DNA of 64,000 nt, taken from positions 186,001 to 250,000 of the forward strand of contig NZ_JBIQVZ010000003.1 in assembly GCF_044335535.1 (NCBI RefSeq), given 5' to 3'. This DNA comes from Mariniflexile sp044335535. Its GTDB lineage: Bacteria; Bacteroidota; Bacteroidia; Flavobacteriales; Flavobacteriaceae. The translations under genes and the position numbers were made by a program. The first letter of the stretch is position 1. The number at the start of each line of letters is the position of its first letter. Positions 52,116 to 61,226 of the stretch are shown here, one piece after another. Below the pieces are notes generated by a model, which had not been told where the DNA came from, did no database searches, and saw nothing but the letters and a program-made list of their open reading frames with translations.

Positions 52116-53080
52116 GCTACTTTGCGGTAACAGTTACGTATGGGGACAGATTTAAATATCTGAAGCAGGTTATTGATTCTTTATTAGAACAAAAAATAGA
52201 TAAAATTTTAATAGTATCAAACGGAAGCAATGAAAATTCTTTAAACAAAACAAAAGAGCTTGTCAGAAAAACAAATAATATTGAGTTAATCGATTTAAAA
52301 AGCAATACAGGTTCCGCAAATGGCTTTTATCAAGGAATAAAATATGCTTACGATAAAGGCGCTGAATACATCTGGTTATTAGATGATGACAATAAACCAA
52401 CTAAAAATTCTTTAAAAATTCTAAAGGAAGAAAGGGTAAATTTAATCAATAAATATACGAATGAAAGTTTAGCATTACTGTCATACAGGAATGATAGAAA
52501 AATTTACAGTGATGCGATTGATTTAATAAACCCAAGACTTATGTTAGGAGTTAATAACTCTTTTCTTGGTTTTAGTCTGTTTAATAATATCGAATCTCTC
52601 TTTAAAACGAAGAAACCTAAAGTAGTGACTCAAAAAGACAGAGGGATTGTTGCAGTTGCCCCATATGGAGGTTTGTTTTTTCATAGAGATTTAATTTCCA
52701 AAATAGGATTTCCCGATATAAGTTATTTTTTATATGGAGACGATTATGATTTTACTTACAGAATAACAAAAACTGGTGGAAAAATTTTTTTGATAAAAAA
52801 AAGCAAGATTATTGATCTAGAAAAATCATTCCATTTAATTAAAAACAAAAGATTTAACACAAGATATTTTAATACAGATTCTAAGGAAAGAATATTTTAT
52901 TCGGTAAGGAATGGAATTGTATTTGAGCAAAACTTTGTTTCAAACAAATCTATTTATTTAATTAATGCCAGTTTTTATCTTTTAACAGTGTTACTTATAT
53001 TGTTTTTTTACCCAAAACAATTATGGAAATTTAAGTATATTGTGAAAGGGGTGCATTCAGCTATAAAAAAGGCGCAATGA
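52112..53080 (+). CDS. Family 2 glycosyltransferase
   Basis: 322-residue GT-A glycosyltransferase. The N-terminal Rossmann-like part (VTVTYGDRFKYLKQVIDSLL, IVSNGSNENS) is followed by NTGSANGFYQGIKYA and the metal-binding LLDDDNKPTKNSL. FFHRDLISKIGFPDISYFLYGDDYDFTYR resembles GlfT2/rhamnosyl-type transferases. A C-terminal hydrophobic helix (about 290-308) suggests membrane attachment. It overlaps neighbours on both sides by 4 bases. Confidence 0.9.
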   Translation: MSYFAVTVTYGDRFKYLKQVIDSLLEQKIDKILIVSNGSNENSLNKTKELVRKTNNIELIDLKSNTGSANGFYQGIKYAYDKGAEYIWLLDDDNKPTKNSLKILKEERVNLINKYTNESLALLSYRNDRKIYSDAIDLINPRLMLGVNNSFLGFSLFNNIESLFKTKKPKVVTQKDRGIVAVAPYGGLFFHRDLISKIGFPDISYFLYGDDYDFTYRITKTGGKIFLIKKSKIIDLEKSFHLIKNKRFNTRYFNTDSKERIFYSVRNGIVFEQNFVSNKSIYLINASFYLLTVLLILFFYPKQLWKFKYIVKGVHSAIKKAQ

Positions 53081-54336
53081 TTTCATTTAAGAAAATTTAT
53101 CAACTTTCGTTTTATTTTGTTATATCCCTTATCTTTTTGATTGGAGGCGTGCTTCAATTCTTTTTTGGCTTATCAAACACTGTGCTAACATTATTAATAG
53201 TTACGATAATGTATTTAACATACACACTATATGCCATTGTAAAGCACAGAATTCTTGTCAATAGGATTGTCTTTTTGAGTTTAATATATGTCATTATTAT
53301 CATAATTAGCGGAATTATCAATAAAAGCAATTTTTTTTCAATAATTATTTACTTTTTGTTCCCCTTATTGCCATTAGGAACCTTTTTATTTTGTTACATT
53401 AATTACAAAGAGAATTATTTAAATCCTAAAAGAATTTTCAAGTTATTGTATTTTATATCTTTAATTCAATTACCAATACTAATAATACAGTCTAATTTTT
53501 ATGAAGAGTTAATAAAGTTTAATAGCAGTAATCAACATATAGCCTCCTTCGATTTTTTATTTGGAAGTTTCTTTTTAAAGTCCGATCATTCGTTAGGTTT
53601 TTTTCTTTTATGTGTGATTATCATTATATTATTAAACATTAGGAAAGGCAGTAAACTAATTAAGTTTCCTGTAACCTCAATAATATATTTAAGTGTCACT
53701 GTTTTTTTAACCGAGTCAAATATCTCTAAGTTGTTTTTAAGTATACTTTTGGTTTTGTCTATTGTTATACCTCTTTATAAGAGATATAAAAAGAGTCTCA
53801 TTTTTAAAGCAGCGATTTTGTTTGTTGGAGCATTTATAATATTATTTATATACAGTTTAAGGGATCAAGAATTTATTAAAGCTAGGCTTGGTGGAGAGTT
53901 TGAAAGGCAATATTCGCTCAGTGTTTCAGAAAAGCAATATAAACTTGGTACGGCTAAAAGAGGCCAAATTTTAATAATGACATTTAATAAATTGGAAACA
54001 AAATGGATAGGAGATGGACCATATTCTTATTTTAATATTTTAACAGGTAAGTTTAAAAAGACAATTCACTTTTCCCAACTGATTTGGACATATTTTGATT
54101 TAGGCATTTTAGGTATAATTGTATTTATGGGGCTTTTAATAAGCATTTTAAAATATTTGGATGTTGATAAAGGGATTCCTTTTTACACAGTTTTAGGGGT
54201 ATTCACTATATATTCTTTTTATACGACTGTTTTTTCAGATATTGCAATTATGTTTACTCTTATGATGATTTTTAATAAAAAAAACTTAAATGAATTTGAT
54301 AATTATACCATTTCACGATTGGAGAAAAAGCCATAA
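53077..54336 (+). CDS. Multi-pass membrane protein, candidate polysaccharide polymerase (Wzy)
   Basis: 419 residues with about ten hydrophobic segments and a larger loop (about 255-335, containing GGEFERQYSLS and KWIGDGPYSYFNI). This arrangement is typical of O-antigen polymerases and ligases, which share little sequence. No conserved motif is strong enough to prove the role; context (between flippase and glycosyltransferases) supports Wzy. Its 3' end overlaps the next gene by 47 bases. Confidence 0.65.
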   Translation: MISFKKIYQLSFYFVISLIFLIGGVLQFFFGLSNTVLTLLIVTIMYLTYTLYAIVKHRILVNRIVFLSLIYVIIIIISGIINKSNFFSIIIYFLFPLLPLGTFLFCYINYKENYLNPKRIFKLLYFISLIQLPILIIQSNFYEELIKFNSSNQHIASFDFLFGSFFLKSDHSLGFFLLCVIIIILLNIRKGSKLIKFPVTSIIYLSVTVFLTESNISKLFLSILLVLSIVIPLYKRYKKSLIFKAAILFVGAFIILFIYSLRDQEFIKARLGGEFERQYSLSVSEKQYKLGTAKRGQILIMTFNKLETKWIGDGPYSYFNILTGKFKKTIHFSQLIWTYFDLGILGIIVFMGLLISILKYLDVDKGIPFYTVLGVFTIYSFYTTVFSDIAIMFTLMMIFNKKNLNEFDNYTISRLEKKP

Positions 54337-55453
54337 AGAAGGTTTTAGAACTCGTGATGTACATTTTATTAATGCTCTATCCGAGAACGATTCTGTTAAA
54401 AAAATATTAGTCATTAATAGGCCAACAACAAAAGTTGAATTATTATATAAAAAAAATAATGAACCTCTTCCCGGGAAATTAATATTTGCTAATCAAAAAT
54501 TTTCTTTGACAGAAATTAAAGAAAAACTATATGTAACAGATTATCTTTCTAATGATGTTTTGGGTCAGTTAGCAAGAAAACATTTATGGTTTATTGAGAA
54601 GTATAATGACAAAGAATACGTTGATTTTATATATACTTGTCAGAAGTTATTAAAATTTGATGACCCTAATCTAATAGTACAAAACATTTTTTCTTATAAA
54701 CTAGGAATTACTTTGAATGCTAAAGTAAAGGTTTTTGATGCATGGGATAATTTTTTAAAATTCCCTGCATATAAGAGAATTAAAAAAGACTTAAAATTAG
54801 GATATTCAATACTGTCAGATAAAATTCCTAACTGGGTAACTAATTCTCAAGAGAATATAGAATTTTATAAGAAAAAGTTTAATCCTGTGCATATTACATT
54901 GATTAAAAATGGAGTTAAATCAAATTTCATGTCAGGAGATAAAGTTGTCCCAGAAGACATTAAGGATTTAAAGAGACCAATAATAGGTTTTGGAGGAAAA
55001 ATATCATATTTACTTGATTATGAACTAATCAATTTTATTACAAAAGATAATTCAAATTATTCTTTTGTTTTTGTAGGTCAGATATTAGATAAAAATGTAT
55101 ATAAAAAAATTGAAAAAAGAACCAATGTTTTTTTTCTTGGAGACAAAAAATACTCTGAGTATTCAAACTATGTAAAAAACTTTGATATTTGTATTGTTCC
55201 ATATAATATTAATGAAGGACAACATGGAGGTGATTCAATGAAAGCATACGAATATTTATTAACTGGTAAAAAAGTAATTGGAACTAAAGGAAATGGATTA
55301 CAAGACTTAAAAGAGTATATTTATTTACCCAATACAAAGGAAGAGTTTTCATTAGACTTAAAAGATCTTACAAATAAAAAAAGTCAGATTAATATTGAGG
55401 ATTATTCATGGGAATCTAAAGGAAAAAGTTTACTTAAAATATTGAAAAAGTGA
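54290..55453 (+). CDS. Glycosyltransferase, GT-B-like
   Basis: 387-residue protein resembling GT4-type transferases of capsule clusters. The N-terminal IIPFHDWRKSHKEGFRTRDVH, central AKVKVFDAWDNFLKFP, NGVKSNF, RPIIGFGGKISYLLDYELI, and C-terminal DICIVPYNINEGQHGGDSMKAYEYLLTGKKVIGT give the donor-binding pattern. The sugar is unknown. The ATG lies 47 bases inside the preceding gene, in another frame, and the stop overlaps the next start (GTGA). Confidence 0.85.
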   Translation: MNLIIIPFHDWRKSHKEGFRTRDVHFINALSENDSVKKILVINRPTTKVELLYKKNNEPLPGKLIFANQKFSLTEIKEKLYVTDYLSNDVLGQLARKHLWFIEKYNDKEYVDFIYTCQKLLKFDDPNLIVQNIFSYKLGITLNAKVKVFDAWDNFLKFPAYKRIKKDLKLGYSILSDKIPNWVTNSQENIEFYKKKFNPVHITLIKNGVKSNFMSGDKVVPEDIKDLKRPIIGFGGKISYLLDYELINFITKDNSNYSFVFVGQILDKNVYKKIEKRTNVFFLGDKKYSEYSNYVKNFDICIVPYNINEGQHGGDSMKAYEYLLTGKKVIGTKGNGLQDLKEYIYLPNTKEEFSLDLKDLTNKKSQINIEDYSWESKGKSLLKILKK

Positions 55454-56754
55454 ATGTTTTTATAAAACTTAAGCTATTTATAAAAGATAATACCGGAAAC
55501 TTTCTTTTATGTTTAATAGCTGCCATGATTCCATTTAAAATGAACATGGGAAATATAGCTATTGTTATAAGTTTTATTTATGCTGTATATTTTAAATACA
55601 AGCAAGGTTTTAAGTTTGATAAAAAGGGATATTATTTACTTTATTTTCCCTTAGCTTTTTTTGTTATTAATCTTATAAGCGCTTTATTGAGCAACAATAT
55701 TTATGCTGGAATTAGAAGTATTGATAAAAATTTGTTGTTAGTGTTAATTCCATTAACATTATACTTTTTAAAGAAGACAAATAACTTCTTAAAACAGACC
55801 CTTATAGTTTTTGCTATCTCATGTTCAATAGCTACCTTTATGTTATTGGTTTATGGCGGGTATAATATTTTAAGAGGACAACCGACAGATGTTTTATTTT
55901 TTCATAATTTTTCAATAATCTATGATCAACATGCCGTCTATTTTGCACTATTTCTTGCTTTAAGCGTTTTTTCTTTGACTCATTACTACAATAAAATTAA
56001 TTTATTAAAGTTCAAAATCAAATTACTATCAATAACATCGCTTTTCTTATTAATAATTGGATTGTTTTTGACAGCATCAAAAGCAGTAATTTTTATTTTT
56101 TTAATACTTTATTTTTTCCAATTAGTCTCTCTTTTAAAAGCATTTAAAACAAGAATTCTTGTTTTTGTTTCATTTTTATTGATAATATTTGTTTTATCAA
56201 AAACTGAAACCATTAGTACTAGATTTATTGATGGGCTAGAGTTTAATATCAATAATTTTGAACCAACAAGTAATATAGTTGAAGCTAAAGTTTTTAATTA
56301 TGAAGATAAAGTAGCTATTAGTGATTTAGAGCTACGGTATATGTTTTTTAAAATAGGAATGTTTCATTTTTTAGATGATGGAAAATTGCTTTTTGGTTAT
56401 GGAGTTGGTGATGTACAAGATTTTTTAGATTATTATTATTTAACATACGGGCTAGCTCCAAATTGGTATGAAGGGTTTAATGTACACAATCAATATTTAC
56501 AAATTCTTATAACCTATGGTTTTTTTGTTTTTTTGTTTTTTTTAGTATACTTAATAATTAGTTTTTATTATGCTTTTAAACATCAAAGTTTACTTCATTT
56601 ATTTTTCTTGATAATGATTTGTTTTATATTTGTTTTTGAAGTTGCATTAGTAAGAAATAAAGGAATTGTTTTTTTCTATTTTTTTAATACACTTTTCTTT
56701 TTAAACCATATTAGATTTGAAGATAGCCATTCTAGGAACACGAGGAATACCTAA
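55450..56754 (+). CDS. O-antigen ligase/polymerase family membrane protein
   Basis: 434-residue polytopic protein (about 10-12 segments) with the Wzy_C/O-antigen-ligase pattern. A central FLLIIGLFLTASKAVIFIFL region is followed by a long periplasmic loop (about 275-350) ending in LLFGYGVGDVQDF and NVHNQYLQILITYGF. The HNQYLQ motif is characteristic of WaaL/Wzy-type proteins. The start is GTG at 55450. Its 3' end overlaps the next gene by 38 bases. It is the second such protein in the cluster. Confidence 0.8.
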   Translation: MNVFIKLKLFIKDNTGNFLLCLIAAMIPFKMNMGNIAIVISFIYAVYFKYKQGFKFDKKGYYLLYFPLAFFVINLISALLSNNIYAGIRSIDKNLLLVLIPLTLYFLKKTNNFLKQTLIVFAISCSIATFMLLVYGGYNILRGQPTDVLFFHNFSIIYDQHAVYFALFLALSVFSLTHYYNKINLLKFKIKLLSITSLFLLIIGLFLTASKAVIFIFLILYFFQLVSLLKAFKTRILVFVSFLLIIFVLSKTETISTRFIDGLEFNINNFEPTSNIVEAKVFNYEDKVAISDLELRYMFFKIGMFHFLDDGKLLFGYGVGDVQDFLDYYYLTYGLAPNWYEGFNVHNQYLQILITYGFFVFLFFLVYLIISFYYAFKHQSLLHLFFLIMICFIFVFEVALVRNKGIVFFYFFNTLFFLNHIRFEDSHSRNTRNT

Positions 56755-57814
56755 TTATCATGGAGGCTTTGAACAGTTTGCAGAGTTTTTTTCAGTTTAT
56801 CTTGCTGATAAGGGGCATGATGTGTATGTTTATAATTCAAATAAGCACCCTTATCAAAAAAAGGCATTTAAAGCTGTTAAGATAATCCATTGTAACGACC
56901 CTGAGAATAAGATGGGTACTGTAGGTCAATTTATTTATGATCTAAATTGTATTTTAGATTCGAGAAAGAGGAATTTTGATATAATTCTTCAGTTAGGTTA
57001 CACAAGCAACTCTATATGGTATTGGCTATTACCTAAGTCATCGAAAATAGTAACCAATATGGATGGTTTAGAGTGGAAGCGATCTAAATATTCAAAAACG
57101 GCACAAAACTTTTTGCGTTATGCTGAAAGATTGGCTATAAAAAGTAGTGGTTTTTTAGTGTCTGATTCAATAGGGATTCAGAACTATATAAAATCAAAAT
57201 ATAATAGAGATTCAAAATATATTGCATATGGGGCGAATGTTTTTTCTATGCCCAACAAAGATGTATTAAAAAAGTATGATTTAATTGCATATGATTTTGA
57301 TATGCTAATAGCTAGATTAGAGCCAGAAAACAACATAGAGGTTATTCTTGATGGGGTGAATAAATCAGCTATTAAAAGGCCTTTTCTTGTTATAGGAAAA
57401 TATAATGTAAATAAATTTGGTTTATACCTAAAAGAAAAGTATAAAGGGAATAGTTACATAAGATTTGTTGGTGGAATATATAACATTGAGGAGTTAAATA
57501 ATCTGAGGTATTTTTCAAATCTATATTTTCATGGTCATTCTGTTGGGGGTACAAACCCTTCTTTATTAGAGGCAATGTCATCAAATGCACTTATAATTGC
57601 AAATAATAACATATTTAATAAATCTATTTTAGAGAATGATGCTTTATATTTTAACACATCAGAAGATGTTAGTACATACATTAATTCCATTAAAAAAATT
57701 GAATACTCTAATTTTTTGGAGGAAAACAAAAGAAAGATTGAAACTAACTACAGTTGGGAAATTATTAACAAACAATATTTACGATTATTGACTGAGGTAA
57801 ACAAATATAATTAA
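56717..57814 (+). CDS. DUF1972-type glycosyltransferase (rhamnosyltransferase-like)
   Basis: 365-residue GT-B enzyme. The N-terminal DUF1972 domain MKIAILGTRGIPNYHGGFEQ, PENKMGTVGQFIYDLNCI and TNMDGLEWKRSKYSK is typical of transferases that often add rhamnose to the lipid-linked primer. The GT4 C-terminal half has ARLEPENNIEVILDG and HGHSVGGTNPSLLEAMSSNALII with the donor-binding E. The start is a TTG at 56717 because the protein begins exactly at the conserved KIAILGTRG. It lies 38 bases inside the previous gene. Confidence 0.9.
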   Translation: MKIAILGTRGIPNYHGGFEQFAEFFSVYLADKGHDVYVYNSNKHPYQKKAFKAVKIIHCNDPENKMGTVGQFIYDLNCILDSRKRNFDIILQLGYTSNSIWYWLLPKSSKIVTNMDGLEWKRSKYSKTAQNFLRYAERLAIKSSGFLVSDSIGIQNYIKSKYNRDSKYIAYGANVFSMPNKDVLKKYDLIAYDFDMLIARLEPENNIEVILDGVNKSAIKRPFLVIGKYNVNKFGLYLKEKYKGNSYIRFVGGIYNIEELNNLRYFSNLYFHGHSVGGTNPSLLEAMSSNALIIANNNIFNKSILENDALYFNTSEDVSTYINSIKKIEYSNFLEENKRKIETNYSWEIINKQYLRLLTEVNKYN

Positions 57815-57815
57815 T

Positions 57816-57881
57816 AAAAACATATACTGCATAGGTGCAGGTTAGGTAAGTATCCCAATGGTAGTTGGGGTTAAAATTGTC
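57816..57881 (+). pseudogene. 5' relic of a nucleotide-sugar dehydrogenase (ugd-like)
   Basis: Translated in one frame this reads KNIYCIGAG, stop, VSIPMVVGVKIV, which matches the N-terminus of the intact Ugd at 59504 (KNICCIGAGYVGGPTMAVVA). A TAG replaces the conserved Tyr codon. The relic is cut by the IS982-type element that starts about 57887, and continues beyond it at 58801. Confidence 0.8.
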
Positions 57882-57886
57882 TTCAT

Positions 57887-58800
57887 AACTCGAGTTTCCT
57901 GTTTTAAATCGTTTTGTCAATCTGAAAAACCATTACAAAAAGGATTAGTTTTACTATAAATCCATTTGCAGTCACTGCATTAATATGCCTAGGCATTAAA
58001 GCACTGATTTGACTGATTGATGTTTCTATTCTTTTCCTCATACATTCCTTTATGAAACGTAGATGGGGCTGGTCTTTTCTTTTGGAATTGGATTTTCTGC
58101 TAATTTGAAGATGAACTTGCTCTGTTTCTTCAAAGTGGTCTTCAATTTCATAGTTGGTATATCCACTATCTCCATATAGAGAACTCTCAGCAGGTAAGTC
58201 GTGGTACATCCTTTTCAAGATTTGTGAGTCGTGTTCCGCTCCGGGAATGATATACATTTCCACGGGAATACCATCAGTAGTAGTAACCAACTGTACTTTC
58301 ACTCCATAGAAATTTTCTCGTTTGGAAGCATTATATCCTCTATATTTTTCTTCTTTGAACAATTTGCAACGGCCAATACGAATGTTATGGCAAGCTTTAA
58401 CAGGAAAGGAATCAATAACATACTCCATCTGACAGCAAGCATATTTAAAGAACCTGCCAATGTAAAAGAATAATAGCTACATAAAATCTTTAAGCCTATG
58501 CAAACGTTTGGTGAACCCGCTCTTGCCTATAACTTGAGTGAAAATATGACTATCCATATAGCGCAAGGCCATAGTTTGGTTCCCTCTAAAATATAGCGCG
58601 GAAACAATAGCAGTGGTGAGCACTTGGCTATCACTAAAGGATCGGCTTATATGTTCTTCATGGTTCATTTATTGTAAAAGATCATCGAGTAAACAATAAA
58701 TTGCTATAACTTTGTCCTGGAGCATTTTGAGTTCTTTTTGAAATTAGACAATCAAAAATAATGAACTTATTTGCTCCTTCTTTTTTGGAAACTCGGGTTT
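57887..58800 (-). mobile_element. IS982-type insertion sequence (inactive)
   Basis: The ends form an imperfect inverted repeat: AACTCGAGTTTCC at 57887-57899 and GGAAACTCGGGTT at 58787-58799. TTCAT occurs next to both ends and may be the target duplication. It carries one transposase gene on the minus strand with two in-frame stops. It is inserted in a ugd relic, both halves of which are still recognisable. Confidence 0.8.
57904..58725 (-). pseudogene. IS982 family transposase, two nonsense mutations
   Basis: A single reading frame runs from an ATG at 58725 (MLQDKVIAIYCLLDDLLQ), through a TAA, then MNHEEHISRSFSDSQVLTTAIVSALYFRGN, a TAG after RLHRLKDFM, and QMEYVIDSFPVKACHNIRIGR to the end. 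No frameshift is needed to join the parts. Conserved IS982 features are the DSFPVKACHNIR segment with the first catalytic Asp and the YGDSGYTNYEIED segment with the second. The two stops make it inactive unless suppressed. Confidence 0.85.
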
Positions 58801-58839
58801 CATATATAAATGTCTATGGTTGATATAAATGAATCAAGA
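58801..58839 (+). pseudogene. Second part of the ugd-like relic, beyond the IS
   Basis: Reads HI, stop, MSMVDINESR, matching the PYITVTIVDINASR region of intact Ugd at the expected position relative to the first relic (57816-57881). It identifies the insertion site of the IS element inside an already decayed dehydrogenase gene. Confidence 0.75.
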
Positions 58840-59503
58840 AATTTTCTTAAAGATTATTGTCCTTGTGGGAACTGGTAACCATCGTTATTTAGAATACACA
58901 TAAAAATTTAAATAAGCTCACAAAAAATGATAGACACTTTATTTTTACAGCAGCAGTCTGTTTGGTGTCATCTTTCAATGGACAAGACATTAAAACCTAT
59001 AAACCACAGAGTTCAAAACAAAAAGGTTTGGGGTTTACTAAGAATCAAAAGCAGAACCTTTAAACTACAAACGCCAGGGTTTTCAAATCCAGATTAATAC
59101 AAATATGAGTCCAGATAGAGATGTAGCACTAATAGTTTGTGGGAATGAGTTTGGTTGAAACAACGCAAGACAAAAAGGTGGTAGCACAATCACCCTACGG
59201 CATGCGCTGCAGTTTTATAAAACACATAAGAATTAAAAAGGTAGATTCACCCATATTAAAGGTATAACAAAGCCTAGTCAAAGTCATGCATGATATATAT
59301 AAGAAGAATTCACATATTGCGATCATTTTGCATAATGGTAAGTTCGATAGCCATGACAAAACAAAATCTTTTATTAAAAAAGATGTCACCTTTTCCATTT
59401 ATAAAATTAAAAAAAAGTATGGCTTTGATTAATCATAAAGTTAATTTGATGTTAGTAAAGTATATTTAATGAACTTCCTTATTTTTGTTGAAATTCTGAT
59501 AAA
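58840..59503 (+). other. Decayed region with remnants of a secreted-protein gene
   Basis: About 660 bases with no intact gene. On the plus strand, fragments in different frames look protein-like. RHFIFTAAVCLVSSFNGQ (near 58930-58985) has signal-peptide character. GFQIQINTNMSPDRDVALIV lies near 59071, and an open stretch ending KKKYGFD ends near 59432. I do not recognise the family. The pattern fits one gene broken by several frameshifts. Confidence 0.45.
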
Positions 59504-60907
59504 ATGACCATTAAAAACATTTGCTGTATAGGTGCAGGCTACGTAGGAGGACCAACCATGGCAGTGGTGGCACAAAAATGTCCATATATAACGGTAACCA
59601 TTGTAGATATTAATGCATCTAGGATAGCCGCATGGAATAATGAAGATTTAAGTAAACTGCCAGTTTTTGAACCAGGGTTAGACAACATTGTTGATGAGGC
59701 ACGTGGGCGAAATTTATTTTTCTCAACAGATGTAGATAAAGCTATTGACGAAGCGGATATGATTTTTATCTCGGTAAATACTCCAACCAAAACCTATGGA
59801 AAAGGAAAAGGTATGGCAGCCGATTTAAAATATATAGAACTATGTGCCCGTCAGATAGCCAAAGTGTCCAAAAGCAATAAAATTGTGGTAGAAAAATCAA
59901 CATTGCCCGTTAGAACGGCATCCGCAATAAAGAGCATTCTAAATCATACAGGTAATGGTGTTCAATTTCAAATACTCTCCAATCCTGAGTTTTTAGCAGA
60001 AGGAACAGCGATAGACGATCTTTTAAATCCAGATAGGATATTAATTGGAGGAGACGATAGTATAGAAGGGCAAAAAGCCATTCAGGCGTTGGTAGACATC
60101 TATGCAAATTGGGTTTCTAAAGATAAAATTCTAACCACAAATGTGTGGTCATCAGAGCTGTCCAAACTAACAGCAAATGCCTTTTTAGCGCAACGTGTAT
60201 CATCTATTAATGCGATATCCCAGCTTTGCGAAAAATCTGGAGCAGATGTCAACGAGGTTGCTAAGGCAATAGGTATGGATTCTAGAATTGGCTCTAAATT
60301 CTTAAAAGCTTCTGTTGGTTTTGGAGGATCTTGTTTTCAAAAGGATATTCTTAACTTAGTTTATATAGCTAAAACGTATGGATTAAATGAAGTAGCCGAT
60401 TATTGGGAACAAGTTATTATAATGAACGACTACCAAAAACAACGTTTTTCCGACAACATAGTAAGTACGCTCTATAATACAGTTTCAGGTAAAAAGATAA
60501 CGTTTTTTGGTTGGGCATTTAAAAAAGACACAAACGATACACGTGAATCTGCGGCTATAAAAGTTGCGGATAATTTATTGAGTGAGCAAGCCAATATTTC
60601 TGTTTATGATCCTAAAGTGGTTGAAGAACGTATTTATGCAGATTTAGACTATTTAGGGACAAGAAGCGAAAACGAAAATAAAGCATTGTTAACGGTTCAT
60701 AATAATCCTTATGAAGCCAGCAAAGAGTCTCACGCCATTGCTGTTTTAACAGAATGGGATGAGTTTAAAACGTACGATTGGCAGAAAATTTATGATAGCA
60801 TGTATAAGCCTGCTTTTATTTTTGATGGAAGAGGGATTTTAGACATTCAAACACTTGAGAAGATTGGTTTTGTGTGTTATAAAATTGGAAGTGGAGCTAA
60901 AATTTAA
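59504..60907 (+). CDS. ugd: UDP-glucose 6-dehydrogenase family protein
   Basis: 467-residue NAD-dependent enzyme oxidising UDP-glucose to UDP-glucuronate. The N-terminal NAD motif is CIGAGYVGGPTMAVVAQKCP (residues 7-26), followed by DINASRIAAWN and VEKSTLPVRTA. The active-site cysteine is in GFGGSCFQKDILNL, with GWAFKKDTNDTRES after it. Its length, and the animal-like GPTM variant of the NAD loop, suit the long Ugd type. UDP-glucuronate is the substrate of the decarboxylase-like enzyme at 61227. Confidence 0.95.
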   Translation: MTIKNICCIGAGYVGGPTMAVVAQKCPYITVTIVDINASRIAAWNNEDLSKLPVFEPGLDNIVDEARGRNLFFSTDVDKAIDEADMIFISVNTPTKTYGKGKGMAADLKYIELCARQIAKVSKSNKIVVEKSTLPVRTASAIKSILNHTGNGVQFQILSNPEFLAEGTAIDDLLNPDRILIGGDDSIEGQKAIQALVDIYANWVSKDKILTTNVWSSELSKLTANAFLAQRVSSINAISQLCEKSGADVNEVAKAIGMDSRIGSKFLKASVGFGGSCFQKDILNLVYIAKTYGLNEVADYWEQVIIMNDYQKQRFSDNIVSTLYNTVSGKKITFFGWAFKKDTNDTRESAAIKVADNLLSEQANISVYDPKVVEERIYADLDYLGTRSENENKALLTVHNNPYEASKESHAIAVLTEWDEFKTYDWQKIYDSMYKPAFIFDGRGILDIQTLEKIGFVCYKIGSGAKI

Positions 60908-60912
60908 TAACT

Positions 60913-61046
60913 AATGCGAATCAAGGGTTGGGTTTTTAAGAGTATTAACATTCAGTAAGTTGAGGTTTAACCTTTACAAAGTTCAAAACTTTGGCAAAGG
61001 TATCTCCCAGATTGGTAAGGCTCATTTTCAATCCTTGATTCGCATA
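60913..61046. repeat. Miniature inverted-repeat element with ATGCGAATCAAGG ends
   Basis: About 134 bases. Left end ATGCGAATCAAGGGTTG (from 60914) and right end CAATCCTTGATTCGCAT (to 61045) are inverted with one mismatch. No coding content. It begins just after the ugd stop. Confidence 0.8.
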
Positions 61047-61054
61047 ACAAATAA

Positions 61055-61212
61055 TTTAGTACATGACAAAAATCCAAATATATTCAGATGTCAGTCTGAG
61101 CGCAGTCGAAGACATTGGAAATATTGTTTTTAATCGCATTTCGACTTTAGTTTATCTTGAGCACAGCCGAAAGGCTCAATATGACACGCTTCAGTTTTTG
61201 TCATGTACTAAA
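61055..61212. repeat. Miniature inverted-repeat element with TTTAGTACATGACAAAAA ends, containing REP-like repeats
   Basis: 158 bases with a perfect 18-base terminal inverted repeat (61055-61072 with 61195-61212). The interior holds GTCAGTCTGAGCGCAGTCG (61090 region) and TCTTGAGCACAGCCGAAAGG (61155 region), the interspersed-repeat type also seen near 32625 and 46117. It lies 14 bases before the next gene. Confidence 0.85.
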
Positions 61213-61226
61213 AACAAACAAATAAA

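Noticed and set aside
58231..58473. Plus-strand frame opposite the transposase
   Set aside because: It is a shadow of the IS982-type transposase reading frame.
59195..59398. Minus-strand frame in the decayed region
   Set aside because: No family resemblance; the plus-strand fragments look more protein-like and the region appears non-functional.
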